From: an uncultured Pseudomonadales bacterium
Lineage (GTDB): Bacteria > Pseudomonadota > Gammaproteobacteria > Pseudomonadales > Azotimanducaceae
Assembly: GCA_958296295.1 (NCBI GenBank)
Contig: OY282460.1
Coordinates: 2,542,001 to 2,606,000, forward strand
Length of the DNA: 64,000 bases
Direction: 5' to 3'
Shown here: piece after piece, positions 43,678 to 52,295 of the stretch
Numbering within the stretch: the stretch's first letter is position 1
Layout: the number at the start of each line of letters is the position of its first letter
Notes under the pieces: generated by a model
The model's database searches: none
The model's input: the letters and a program-made list of their open reading frames with translations, nothing else
Told to the model about the DNA's origin: nothing
Position numbers and translations under genes: made by a program

Positions 43678-44844
43678 TCAGCGCGCCGGCCACCGCCACG
43701 CCGGCGCGTCCAAGGGGCCGAGCCCGATCACCCGAGTCTCGCTGAAGTCCTTGCCGAGTTCGATGTGGTTCACCTCGTCCGCCAGGGTGAGCGTCTCGAT
43801 GAGGCTCGCGGCGTGGGAGGTCACCCACACCTGCGTGTTCTTGGCGCATTCGCGCATCAGTCGGCCGAGCGGTGGCAGCAATTCCGGGTGCAGGCTGGTT
43901 TCCGGCTCGTTCAACACCATCAGGCTAGGCGGTCGCGGCGTCAGGAGCGCCGCGATCCACAGCAGATAGCGCAACGTGCCGTCCGAAAGCTCCGCTTGCG
44001 AAAGCGGACGCAGCAGCCCGTGTTGCGAAAACGACAGCCGGAACCGCCCGCCTTCCTCGTGGACCTCCACGGCGGCACCGGGAAACGCGTCCGCCACGGC
44101 GTTGCGGAGCGCCTCGTCGTCGCCTATCTCCATGATGGTGCGCCACGCCGCCGCCAGATCCCGGCCGTCGTTGCCAAGCACCGGCGTGCGCACACCCACT
44201 TGCGCCTGCCGGGCCGGAGAGGCGTGATCCGTGCGGAAGTGGTCGTAGAAGCGCCACGAGCGGATGCGCTCGCGCAACAGCAGCGCCTCTGGCGCCCGCT
44301 CTGGATCGGCAAGCCGCGCCAACATGCTGTCGTAAGCCGGCAGATGCTGTTCGATCACCTGCCAGCGGCCGTTGTCGTCCCGCGCCTGCACCACGGCGCC
44401 GCGCCGATCGACGACGGCGCGTTGCGAGTGCCACACGCCGCCCCGCCAGATCACCTCGCGCTTGATCTCCGGGTCTTTGCCAAACATCGTGCGCGGCACC
44501 GGCGTCGGCAGGCCGAGATCGATGGCGTAGCTGAAGTCCTCGCCGGCGAATCCGAACCGCAGCTGCACTGGCCCCCTGCGCGGCCCGCCTTGCACCGGAT
44601 GCTCGCCCCGTTTCGCGCTGGCCGCCAGCCGCTCCGGCCCGGCCCACAAGGCCGATTCGATGCCCCCTTCCGAGGCCAGGGACTCGATCGCCGTGCCATG
44701 CGCGGTCTCGGCCAACAGCCGAAGACCGCGGTAGAGGTTGGATTTGCCGCTGCCGTTCGGCCCCGTGACCACGTTGAGCTGGCCGAGCGGCGTCACCAGT
44801 GCTTTCAGCGAACGGTAGTTGGCCACCGCCAACGTGCGCAGCAT
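43678..44844 (-). CDS. AAA family ATPase (AAA_21 / OLD-RecF-like)
   Basis: A 388-residue SMC-related ATPase without an obvious coiled-coil arm or TOPRIM domain. Walker A is VVTGPNGSGKSNLYRGL near residue 28. The ABC-like signature is LSQAELSDGTLRYLLWIAAL, and Walker B is LMVLNEPETSLHPEL, with VWVTSHAASLIETL as the H-loop. This is the common stand-alone AAA_21 type, often of unknown role or in DNA maintenance. ATG 44844 is well placed before LRTLAVANYRSLK. It starts 2 bases after the POT transporter stop, so they share an operon. Confidence 0.85.
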   Translation of the reverse strand: MLRTLAVANYRSLKALVTPLGQLNVVTGPNGSGKSNLYRGLRLLAETAHGTAIESLASEGGIESALWAGPERLAASAKRGEHPVQGGPRRGPVQLRFGFAGEDFSYAIDLGLPTPVPRTMFGKDPEIKREVIWRGGVWHSQRAVVDRRGAVVQARDDNGRWQVIEQHLPAYDSMLARLADPERAPEALLLRERIRSWRFYDHFRTDHASPARQAQVGVRTPVLGNDGRDLAAAWRTIMEIGDDEALRNAVADAFPGAAVEVHEEGGRFRLSFSQHGLLRPLSQAELSDGTLRYLLWIAALLTPRPPSLMVLNEPETSLHPELLPPLGRLMRECAKNTQVWVTSHAASLIETLTLADEVNHIELGKDFSETRVIGLGPLDAPAWRWPAR

Positions 44845-44846
44845 GG

Positions 44847-46826
44847 CTAGCCGTCGCGTCCGTCGTCCGTCGCGCGCGTGTGCATCCAGCGGGTGAGCAG
44901 CGGCGCCAGCGCGAAACACACCACGCCCAAGGCGATGGCGGAAAGCGCGATGTTGCCAAAGACGCCGCCGTAGACGGGCAGCGAGTCGACCGGGGCCGGC
45001 ACGGACTGCCCCTGGGCGCCGGCCACACCCGTGAATTGCGCGATGATGGCGGCGACGAACTGCGAGAACGCCGTGGCGAGGAACCACGCGCCCATCACGG
45101 TGCTCACCAGCCGCGCCGGCGAGAGCCGGGTGACCATGGCCAAGCCCACCGGCGACAAACACAGCTCGCCGCTGGTGTGCAGCAGATAGCCGAGCGCCAG
45201 CCATGCCGCGGCCACCATGCCCCGCTCGTCGGCGAACGCGGCGCCAAGATAGAACGCGCCGAAGCCCAGGCCAAGCTGCGTGAGGCCCAGCGCGAACTTG
45301 TACGGCGTGGCGGGTTCCAGCCGCCGGGCGCCGAGAAATCCCCAAAGCGCGGTGAAGGCCAGCCCGAATACGAGGATGTAGATGGGGTTCAGGGCTTGGA
45401 AAACGCTCGCCGGCGTCTCGTCATCGCGCCGGGCGATGCCCATGCCGACGTTGTCCGGAGCCACGCGCCAATCGATCTCGAAAGCCGGATCGGCACGGTT
45501 CGCGTCGCGCAGCGCGTCCAAGTCGTCCAAGCCGAACCGCTCGCCGCCGTTGTAATAGCCCAGTTGCTCTTGCGTTGGTTGCAGGCGAATCTGCTGGCCA
45601 ACTTCGGCGGCGGTCACCACCCGCGTCTCGGCCACGCGATCGACGTTGCGGTCGGTGAAGTTGTTGACGGAACTCCCCGCCTGCTCGAAGAACGCCCAGA
45701 ACGCGAGCGAGAAGAAGGTGAGCACCAGCACCACGAACATCCGTTCGCGGGGCACCTTGTCCAGGCGCAGGGTTTGCCGGAGCAGATAGCCGAGCGCGAC
45801 GGCGCCGGAGATCACCAGCACGAGACCAGCCGGGCGGCTCATTTCCCCGAGCACCACCGCCAGCACTTGAGACGTGGCGCCGCCGCCTTGAAGCTCCGCC
45901 AGGAATCGCTCCGGCAGGAGCATCAGCGCCTCGCCGCCGGTGACCGGCGAGAACCCCGACACCAGCAACATCACCACCGGCACGGCGGCTAGCGTTGCCA
46001 GGTACACCAGCCACTGGCGCGACAACAGCCCGCCCACGCGGTGCTGCAAGCGCGGCATATCCGGCGGCGCGCCAACGTCGTCGGGCAATCCGCCCCGTTC
46101 GAGCGCCACCCATGCGCAGCCGCCGGCCACCACCAGCGCCACGGCGACGAACAGGTTGACCGCGATGAGCGCCACGCTGTCGGGCCGAAACACCGCCAGG
46201 CCCACCGCGGCCGCCAACGCGCCGGCGAGGATCAGCACCTGCGCGATGCGCCGCGGCGCGACGAACACGGCGATGCCCGTGAGCATTCCCACCGTGGCGA
46301 GGCCGAACCCGTAGTGCCAGCCGTAGGTTTCGCCGATGTAGCCGCACAGCAGCGGCGACATGGCCGCGCCCAGATTGATGCCCATGTAAAACAACGTGAA
46401 GCCGGCGTCGCGCTTGCCGCTGGCCGCCGGATACAGCGAGCCGACCATGGTGGAGATGTTCGGCTTGAAGAAGCCGTTGCCGCAGATGAGCAGCGCCAGC
46501 GCCGCGAAGAAGGCGGGGCTGCTTTCGATGGTCATCAGCAGGTGGCCGGCCGCCATCAGCAGGCCGCCGAGAATCACCGCCCGCCGCGCGCCGAGCAGCC
46601 GATCCGCCAACATGCCGCCGAAGAAAGGCGTCAGATAGACCAGCGCGGTGTAGGCGCCGTACACGGCGTAAGCGTCGCTGTCGCCGTAGCCCAAGAAGCC
46701 CTTGAGCATGTAGAACAGCAGCAGGGCCCGCATCCCGTAGTAGGAGAACCGCTCCCACATCTCCGCGAAGAACAGGGTGAAGAGGCCGGCGGGATGGCCG
46801 AACAGCTGGGGTTGGCTGGCGTGCAT
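44847..46826 (-). CDS. Proton-dependent oligopeptide transporter (POT/PTR family MFS)
   Basis: An inner-membrane di/tripeptide-proton symporter of 659 residues with about 14 hydrophobic segments. The family signatures are FFAEMWERFSYYGMRALLLF at the start (the ExxERFxYY motif) and FYMGINLGAAMSPLLCGYIG. A large central loop (about residues 400-470, around NNFTDRNVDRV) is longer than in E. coli DtpA, matching the long POT subgroup. LSPVGLAMVTRLSPARLVS lies in the C-terminal half. With yejBEF it gives a second peptide uptake route in the window. Confidence 0.92.
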   Translation of the reverse strand: MHASQPQLFGHPAGLFTLFFAEMWERFSYYGMRALLLFYMLKGFLGYGDSDAYAVYGAYTALVYLTPFFGGMLADRLLGARRAVILGGLLMAAGHLLMTIESSPAFFAALALLICGNGFFKPNISTMVGSLYPAASGKRDAGFTLFYMGINLGAAMSPLLCGYIGETYGWHYGFGLATVGMLTGIAVFVAPRRIAQVLILAGALAAAVGLAVFRPDSVALIAVNLFVAVALVVAGGCAWVALERGGLPDDVGAPPDMPRLQHRVGGLLSRQWLVYLATLAAVPVVMLLVSGFSPVTGGEALMLLPERFLAELQGGGATSQVLAVVLGEMSRPAGLVLVISGAVALGYLLRQTLRLDKVPRERMFVVLVLTFFSLAFWAFFEQAGSSVNNFTDRNVDRVAETRVVTAAEVGQQIRLQPTQEQLGYYNGGERFGLDDLDALRDANRADPAFEIDWRVAPDNVGMGIARRDDETPASVFQALNPIYILVFGLAFTALWGFLGARRLEPATPYKFALGLTQLGLGFGAFYLGAAFADERGMVAAAWLALGYLLHTSGELCLSPVGLAMVTRLSPARLVSTVMGAWFLATAFSQFVAAIIAQFTGVAGAQGQSVPAPVDSLPVYGGVFGNIALSAIALGVVCFALAPLLTRWMHTRATDDGRDG

Positions 46827-46946
46827 GGCTGGCGCCGAAGCGATTGGGCGACCGCAATCTTACCCCTTTGCGTACTGAGAACCGGCTGCAACGCAAGGTC
46901 TCACGTTTGCATACAATTGGCGTGACAACCACCGGACGACCTCGCC

Positions 46947-47861
46947 GTGCCCTTGCATCCCCAATACGACGCCATGCTGCGGCAAGCCGCCGCTGCCGAC
47001 CTGCCGCCCCTGGTCGAAATGCCCATTTCCGCTGGACGGGAAATGTTCCGGGCGATGCAGCCGGAGGCGCCGGAAGTCGCGGTCGGCGCGGTTGACGAAG
47101 TGGATGCCGGTGGCGTCCCCGTGCGGCTTTACCGGCCGGTGGGCGACGGGCCGTTTCCAGTCGTGATGATGTTCCACGGCGGCGGCTGGGTGATTGGGGA
47201 TCTCGACACCGCGGACTGCCAGTGCCGCGAAGTTTGCAATGGAGCGGCGGCGCTGGTCGCCAGCGTGGACTATCGCCTCGCGCCCGAACACCGCTTTCCC
47301 GCCGCGGCGGACGATTGCTACAGCGCCACGCAGTGGATGGCGCGTCACGCCGCCGATTTCCAAGGCGACGCCAGCCGTTTGGCCGTGGCCGGAGACAGCG
47401 CCGGGGGCAACTTGGCCGCGGTCGTGGCGCAAATGGCCCGTGACCGGGGCGGGCCGGACATCGCCTTTCAGTTGCTGGCCTATCCGGTCACCGACGGCCG
47501 TCAATGCGCCGCTTCGCTCCGTGAAAACGCGGAAGGCTATCTGCTCACCACCGAGGCCATGCGCTGGTTCTGGAACCACTACGCGCCAACCGCCGACGAT
47601 CGACTGCACCCGCGAGCTTCACCCCTGCTCGCGTCGGCCTTCTCGAACCTGCCGCCAGCGCTTGTGCTGACAGCGGAGTTCGATCCGCTGCGCGACGAAG
47701 GCGAGGCCTACGCGGACGCCCTCGCGGCGGCGGGCGTTCGGGTCGAGAAGATCCGCTACGACGGTTTCATCCACGGCTTCCTGAGCCACTCGCGCACGAT
47801 TCCCGCAACGCGCACGGCGCTGACGCGGGCGTGCGCGGCTTTGCGCGAGGCGTTGACATGA
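46947..47861 (+). CDS. Alpha/beta hydrolase, hormone-sensitive-lipase family esterase
   Basis: A 304-residue carboxylesterase. The oxyanion motif is MMFHGGGWVIGDLDTAD and the nucleophile elbow is GDSAGGNLAAV. The acid is in AEFDPLRDEGEAYADAL and the His in GFIHGFLSH, all in the order and spacing of the HSL family. The start is GTG at 46947. No signal peptide. Its stop overlaps the SDR start (ATGA), so ester cleavage and oxidation or reduction of the released alcohol may be linked; that is inference. Confidence 0.9.
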   Translation: MPLHPQYDAMLRQAAAADLPPLVEMPISAGREMFRAMQPEAPEVAVGAVDEVDAGGVPVRLYRPVGDGPFPVVMMFHGGGWVIGDLDTADCQCREVCNGAAALVASVDYRLAPEHRFPAAADDCYSATQWMARHAADFQGDASRLAVAGDSAGGNLAAVVAQMARDRGGPDIAFQLLAYPVTDGRQCAASLRENAEGYLLTTEAMRWFWNHYAPTADDRLHPRASPLLASAFSNLPPALVLTAEFDPLRDEGEAYADALAAAGVRVEKIRYDGFIHGFLSHSRTIPATRTALTRACAALREALT

Positions 47862-48577
47862 CTGGCAAGGTCGCCGTGGTGCTCGGCGTGGGGCCACCGG
47901 ACGGCGTCGGCGGCGCGTTGTGCATGCGGTTCGCCGAGCGGGGCCTGCACGTCGTGCCGGCAGGCAGAACGCCGGAGAAGCTCGACGCGCTCGCGGCGCT
48001 GATCGAATCCCGCGGCGGGCGCGCGACGCCTTGCGTGGCCGATGCCGGCCAGGAAGCGGACATTGCGGCGCTGTTCGACGCCGCAAGCGACTTGGGCGCG
48101 ATCGAACTCGCCATCTACAACGCCGGCAACAATTTCTCCGGCCCGGTGAAGAACATGGAAGCCGCCTACTTCGAGGCGTGCTGGCGCGTGTGCTGCTTCG
48201 GCGGCTTCCTGTTCGGGCGCGAGGCCGCGCGGCGCATGGAGACGGGGTCGATCCTGTTCACGGGGGCGAGCGCTTCCCTGCGTGGTCGCGCCAACTTCGC
48301 CGCCTTCAACGCCGCCAAGAGCGGCTTGCGGGCGTTCGCCCAAGCGCTGGCGAAGGAATGCGGGCCGCTAGGACTACACGTTGGCCATGTGGTGGTGGAC
48401 GGCGCCATCGCCGGCGAGAAGATCAGAAAGGGGCTGCCCCAGGTGGCGCAACGGCTGGGGGAACACGGCATGGTCGATCTCGAAGGCATCGCCGGCGCCT
48501 TCGAGTTCCTACACGATCAGCCGCCGCAAGCGTGGTCGTTCGAGCTCGACCTGCGCACCGCCTTGGAGCGTTGGTGA
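47858..48577 (+). CDS. Short-chain dehydrogenase/reductase family protein, active-site Tyr replaced
   Basis: A 239-residue Rossmann-fold protein. The nucleotide-binding start is VAVVLGVGPPDGVGGAL, a variant of the TGxxxGxG motif, and the IYNAGNN segment matches NNAG. At the catalytic site ANFAAFNAAKSGL has Phe where SDRs have Tyr of YxxxK, although the Lys is kept; GASAS precedes it with Ser. It may be a non-catalytic or altered SDR. ATG 47858 overlaps the esterase stop by 4 bases. A double-hairpin repeat follows it. Confidence 0.82.
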   Translation: MTGKVAVVLGVGPPDGVGGALCMRFAERGLHVVPAGRTPEKLDALAALIESRGGRATPCVADAGQEADIAALFDAASDLGAIELAIYNAGNNFSGPVKNMEAAYFEACWRVCCFGGFLFGREAARRMETGSILFTGASASLRGRANFAAFNAAKSGLRAFAQALAKECGPLGLHVGHVVVDGAIAGEKIRKGLPQVAQRLGEHGMVDLEGIAGAFEFLHDQPPQAWSFELDLRTALERW

Positions 48578-48634
48578 CGTTCGCTATCGGCGGCGCCCAG
48601 CTGGCCGGCGCAACCGCGAAGCGAGATTGGCGAC

Positions 48635-48680
48635 AGCAGTTTGCGTAGCAAACGGCCAAACGCGCCCATTGGGGTGCGCT
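48635..48680 (-). repeat. Dispersed double-hairpin repeat, family 1, copy B
   Basis: Read on the minus strand, this copy has the same order as 21108-21157: a CGC-rich hairpin (48661-48678, one G-T pair) then GTTTGC-TAC-GCAAAC (48639-48653), joined by GTTTGG. Like copy A it lies between two convergent genes. Confidence 0.75.
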
Positions 48681-48790
48681 AGCGCTTGACTGGAGGTGGA
48701 CGCGCGAGTCGAACGAGATCTCGACGCCGCCGGAACTGCGGTACCGAAGGGCGCACCGTGACCGCGGACGCCATGCATACGCACTATCGC

Positions 48791-49395
48791 TCAGCGCGAG
48801 GCATTCCCTGCTCGCTGAGACGTTCGGGACCGCGCCACCTTATCAACGAACTCTTCGATAGCTATTCTGTCGTCTGCCGCAGACCAGAGCTCGTCCGCAA
48901 AGGTTGAACGGGGACCATGCACGAGCCAGACGCTCACACCTTCTCCTTTTGCGGCCTCGACTGCGGGGAGCAGATCGCTATCTCCCGATAGCACTGCGGC
49001 ATGCGTGATCCGGTTCTTGGCCGCCAGGAGTGCGATGTCCAAGCCGATCATCAAGTCGACTCGCTTCTGCTGAAAGATCGGCCGTCCGTTGGAGTCATCG
49101 CCTCGATACATCAGACGTCCTTGCCGCACCGTGTATTTCGGTAGGCGCTCCAGCGCTGCCAGAAAACTTGCGCTTCTGGCTGAACCGCCGTGCCTCGTCC
49201 GGGGTGGGGCTGTTGCTCTGATAGGGGAGGCAGTCGTAATAGTAGGTACGTACTAAATCCAAGGAACCTTCCGTTCTAGTGCGGATGATCTCTGTGACCT
49301 TCGAACTAAGCTTCCCGTAGTCCACCCACAGCTTGAACTGGGTTTCGGCGAGCTTCGCAACGTAGCCGCCATCAACATAAATGGCCAACCTCGAT
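48791..49395 (-). pseudogene. NYN-domain (LabA/DUF88-like) gene, 3' part, frameshifted
   Basis: The main part of a PIN-like NYN ribonuclease. LAIYVDGGYVAKLAETQFKL (catalytic Asp) is followed by TYYYDCLPYQSNSPTPDEAR. After a one-base shift at the A4 run 49163-49166 (plus strand) it continues as RQGRLMYRGDDSNGRPIFQQ, then KRVDLMIGLDIALLA and HAAVLSGDSDLLPAVEAAK with the acidic residues of the fold. The frame only becomes whole if one base is removed at that run. The 5' end is cut by an insertion sequence at 49396; the original start lies at 51036. NYN proteins cleave RNA in some defence and turnover systems; this copy should be inactive. Confidence 0.82.
49388..49395 (+). repeat. Target-site duplication, left (ACCTCGAT)
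   Basis: An 8-bp direct repeat, identical to 51009-51016, directly flanks the insertion sequence. Confidence 0.9.
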
Positions 49396-49440
49396 GGGTG
49401 TACGACAAAAAGTAGGTCAGTGGTCACTCACGTGGTTCTT

Positions 49441-50856
49441 TCAGGCGGCGAGCCGGTCGTTCCAGTAGTCGTCGAACCAGCCGCCGAGCCGCGCGCAGCG
49501 GAGCCAGAGCACGGGATTGGCGCCGGCGACGGTCCACCGCATGCCGGTGCATTTCATGCGCCGGCCGACGACGGTCTTGCAGGCCGCCTCGACCCGCCCG
49601 GAGCCGATGGGCAGCCCGCGGCGGACATAGTCGTCGTAGCGCATCCGGTCGCGGCGCTCGGCGACATAGGCCGCGACCCGCTCGCACTCGGGCAGGCCGG
49701 CGCCGCGCTGGCGCAGTTCCGCCAGCACGTCGTCGACGCGGCCCGCCTTGAGCATCCCGCACAGCTTCCTCGCCCACGCCGCGGCCAAGTCGCCGGGGCC
49801 GTGGCGGGCGCGCGCCGCGGCCCACAGGTGCTCCGCCGCGTGGTAGTAGTCCACGACGCGCTCGGACTTCGGGAACCAGTCGTCGAACAGCCGCCGCACC
49901 CAGCCGGCGCCGTCGCCGACCGCGAACCCGACGTCCTCCGGCGCGTGGCCCGCCGCCGCCAGTTCGCGCAGCAGGCGGCGCTCGAACTCCGACTCCCCGC
50001 CGGGCGTCTCCGCCGCGCTCTCCACGGCCGCGAACAGCACCACCGAACCCGGCACCGTGCGCGGGCGGCCCCCGCCGTCCCGCTCCGACACCCGCAGGGC
50101 GCCCACCTTGGCCTCCCGCGTGACGGCCCGTTCGCCGTCCTTGCCGGCGCGCCCGACGGTCTCCGACGGCCTCGCCGGCACCCCCGTGCCGTCCAGCGCG
50201 CAGCACAAAGTCTGCCCCTCCTTCAACGACTTGCGCTCCGGCAGCGCCGGCGCCGGCGAGCCCGCGGCCGCCGGCTCCAGCGCCGCCTTCCGCCGCGCCT
50301 CCAGATCCGCGCCCACCGCCCGCGTCGTCCGCTCGATCCGCTTCGCGCCCAGGTTCAGACCCGCCAACTCGCGCACCAGCTCGTCGGCCCGCTCGTGGCA
50401 CGCCTCCGAACCCGCCACGCTCGCCAGCCGCCGCGTCGCCAGCGTCATCGAACCCCGGATGTCCAGCAGCCGCTCGCGCGGGCGCGAGCTGCGCCCGCAC
50501 TCCCGGCACGCCCGCCGCGCCATCTCCACCCGCACGGCGCCCACCACCGTTTCCACCGCCGCCTTCTCGCGCCGCGACAGCCGCGTCCGGCCCCCGCAGT
50601 CCGGACACGTCCCGGGCGCCGTGTCGTCCTTCCCGCACGCCACCCCCAGACCCCGTCGCGCCGACTCCAACGCCACCGCCCGCAGCCGGCTGTCCAGCAG
50701 CGCCGCCGGCGCCGAACCGGGCTCCGAACACGCCAGCTCCAGCGTCGCGAACCTCGCCATCGTCGCGTCCAGTTCCCGGCGCACCTCGTCCCGGGCCTCC
50801 CGCGCCTCTTCGCGCTTGCGTTTCCCGTCCAACTCGTCGACAGTTCTCTTCGCCAT
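49441..50856 (-). CDS. ISKra4 family transposase
   Basis: A 471-residue DDE-type transposase. An N-terminal basic, helical DNA-binding region is followed by two zinc-type pairs (CPDCGG and CRECGR). The catalytic domain has CCALDGTGVP (first Asp), FAVGDGAGWVRRLFDDW (second Asp) and VVDYYHAAEHLW. The C-terminal part has GLPIGSGRVEAACKTVVGRR (acidic residue) and TGMRWTVAGANPVL, all typical of ISKra4 transposases. ATG 50856 is preceded by AAGGAGG; the frame extends upstream without protein-like sequence. The extreme GC bias matches the host, so it is adapted to high-GC genomes. Confidence 0.92.
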   Translation of the reverse strand: MAKRTVDELDGKRKREEAREARDEVRRELDATMARFATLELACSEPGSAPAALLDSRLRAVALESARRGLGVACGKDDTAPGTCPDCGGRTRLSRREKAAVETVVGAVRVEMARRACRECGRSSRPRERLLDIRGSMTLATRRLASVAGSEACHERADELVRELAGLNLGAKRIERTTRAVGADLEARRKAALEPAAAGSPAPALPERKSLKEGQTLCCALDGTGVPARPSETVGRAGKDGERAVTREAKVGALRVSERDGGGRPRTVPGSVVLFAAVESAAETPGGESEFERRLLRELAAAGHAPEDVGFAVGDGAGWVRRLFDDWFPKSERVVDYYHAAEHLWAAARARHGPGDLAAAWARKLCGMLKAGRVDDVLAELRQRGAGLPECERVAAYVAERRDRMRYDDYVRRGLPIGSGRVEAACKTVVGRRMKCTGMRWTVAGANPVLWLRCARLGGWFDDYWNDRLAA

Positions 50857-50971
50857 GGCCGGGCCTCCTTGCCCTTGGTTGCTTTTGGGAAAACACCAAG
50901 AGTACCGAGGCCCGCCTTGGCTCTCCAACTCTCCGAACGCGCCGATCATCACCGACCCGGCGATCAACTCG

Positions 50972-51008
50972 CGTGAGTGACCACTGACCTACTTTTTGTC
51001 GTACACCC
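50972..51008. repeat. Right terminal inverted repeat of the insertion sequence
   Basis: The reverse complement matches 49396-49432 at all 37 positions. Confidence 0.92.
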
Positions 51009-51036
51009 ACCTCGATGCTCTGCAATCTCTTGTCAC
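51009..51036 (-). pseudogene. NYN-domain gene, 5' fragment
   Basis: The displaced start of the NYN gene. Joining 51036-51009 (which keeps one copy of the target duplication) to 49387 gives GTG ACA AGA, translated as a nine-residue lead (VTRDCRASR) that runs in frame into LAIYVDGGYV. The GTG at 51036 is the likely original start. Confidence 0.65.
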
Positions 51037-51048
51037 GACCAAAGCAGA

Positions 51049-51071
51049 GCGGGCGGCAACTTGCCGCCCGC
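51049..51071. repeat. Perfect 11-bp inverted repeat
   Basis: GCGGGCGGCAA and TTGCCGCCCGC flank a single C. No T run follows, so it is not a typical intrinsic terminator. It lies upstream of the NYN start and downstream of a MaoC gene. The rest of 51037-51267 shows no gene. Confidence 0.6.
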
Positions 51072-51267
51072 GTATGAAACTACCTGACATGCAGCACCTA
51101 CAGGCCATCTGGACGCCAGGGGGTATTTGCGGCTTATAAGACACCTGCCCTGAGGCCTTTGTCAACCCTCGTCTTGTCTGTCTGTCTTGTCCTGGCCAGT
51201 CGTGCCATTCCTCGTGGAGCGTCCCCTGGTCCCCTTGAGCGCCAGCGCGTAGTCGCTGCCAGGCACC

Positions 51268-51675
51268 CTAGTCCACGCGCGCTTTGGCGGTGCCTTTCAA
51301 CACTTCCACGCCGTTTTGATTCACGGTGGAGACATCGAGCTCCACCATGCCGTCCGCCACGCGGGTCACGGTCGCCTTGGCTTCCAACGTGTCGCCCGGG
51401 AACACTTGGCTGGTGAAACGCACGCCGTACTCGGCGAGGCGGCCGTCGCCCACCACGTTGGTCAGCAATTTGCCGGTCATGCCCATCGTCAACATGCCGT
51501 GGGCGAACACGCTCGGGTAGCCGGCCACCTTGGTGGTGAAAACCTCGTCCGTGTGTACCGGGTTGTAGTCCCCGGACGCGCCGGCGTACATGACGATCTG
51601 GGTGCGTTTGAGGTCTTCCACCAGCCGTTCCTCAAACGTGTCGCCCACTTTCAGTTCGCTTGCTCGCAAAGCCAT
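51268..51675 (-). CDS. MaoC-like hot-dog dehydratase
   Basis: A 135-residue single hot-dog domain. IVMYAGASGDYNPVHTDEVF contains the Asp and His of the R-hydratase/MaoC active site, and FAHGMLTMGMTGKLLTN is the second conserved segment. It most resembles the HadB-like subunit of (3R)-hydroxyacyl dehydratases. It lies 32 bases after the FAS1-like hot-dog gene, so the two probably form a heterodimer like HadA/HadB or HadB/HadC. Start ATG 51675. The acyl carrier (CoA or ACP) is unknown. Confidence 0.87.
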   Translation of the reverse strand: MALRASELKVGDTFEERLVEDLKRTQIVMYAGASGDYNPVHTDEVFTTKVAGYPSVFAHGMLTMGMTGKLLTNVVGDGRLAEYGVRFTSQVFPGDTLEAKATVTRVADGMVELDVSTVNQNGVEVLKGTAKARVD

Positions 51676-51707
51676 TGCTCAACTCCCCCTGCCGCCGCGC
51701 GGCTTCT

Positions 51708-52223
51708 CTATTTCTGATCCACGGGACGTTCGGTGCGCACACCCACGCCGATGGCGGTGACGACCAATTCGCCGTTCTGGTCCCGGTATTCGGTGACCGA
51801 CTCGCTGAACACCAGCTTGCCGGACCGCCGACCTTGCTTCTCCCAGGTTTTGCCGGGCCGGCCGGTGGCCGACAACACATCGCCGGGTTTGGGATGCCGA
51901 TGGTAGATGTAGCGTTGCTCGGCGTGCAGACCGCCACCGCCGCCGCCACCGCCACCCGACGCGCCGCCACTGCTCGGCCTGGGCTTGGCGCCGGTGGGTT
52001 TGCCGCCAGACCCGAACCAGCCCTCGCCACCGATCTTCGGCCGCAAGCCGTAATCGGGGTCGAATTGCGCGCTCGCTTGCACGAAGGTCGGCGGCGCGAT
52101 GATGCTGCCGGGCTCCGTGTTCGCCGCGTGCTCCTCGTCGTGGTAGATCGGATTGCCGTCGCCGACGGCGCGCGCGAACATCATGATGTGGCTCGCTTCC
52201 ACCGCGAATTGCTCCACCGCCAT
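51708..52223 (-). CDS. FAS1-like (MaoC N-terminal type) hot-dog protein with a poly-Gly insert
   Basis: A 171-residue partner of the MaoC protein. AVGDGNPIYHDEEHAANTEP and SIIAPPTFVQASAQFD are the FAS1-like dehydratase pattern, and YIYHRHPKPGDVLSATGRP the usual second half. Between them is a low-complexity insert, about residues 73-100 (SSGGASGGGGGGGGG), that does not occur in the compact family and is probably a flexible loop. ATG 52223. It is first in the two-gene hot-dog operon. Confidence 0.82.
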   Translation of the reverse strand: MAVEQFAVEASHIMMFARAVGDGNPIYHDEEHAANTEPGSIIAPPTFVQASAQFDPDYGLRPKIGGEGWFGSGGKPTGAKPRPSSGGASGGGGGGGGGLHAEQRYIYHRHPKPGDVLSATGRPGKTWEKQGRRSGKLVFSESVTEYRDQNGELVVTAIGVGVRTERPVDQK

Positions 52224-52295
52224 AGGGTCTCGCTCCCGTTGTTTGCAGGCCGAATAAGGTAGCAGAAATGTCGGGCGTGGCGCAGCCGGTTCCTG

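Larger units (their letters stand above)
49396..51008 (-). mobile_element. ISKra4-like insertion sequence, 1613 bp
   Basis: Bounded by 37-bp perfect inverted repeats (49396-49432 and 50972-51008, outer ends GGGTGTACGA) and flanked by an 8-bp direct repeat. It carries one transposase gene on the minus strand. Identical ends and an intact transposase point to a recent insertion. It disrupts a NYN-domain gene near its 5' end. Confidence 0.92.
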
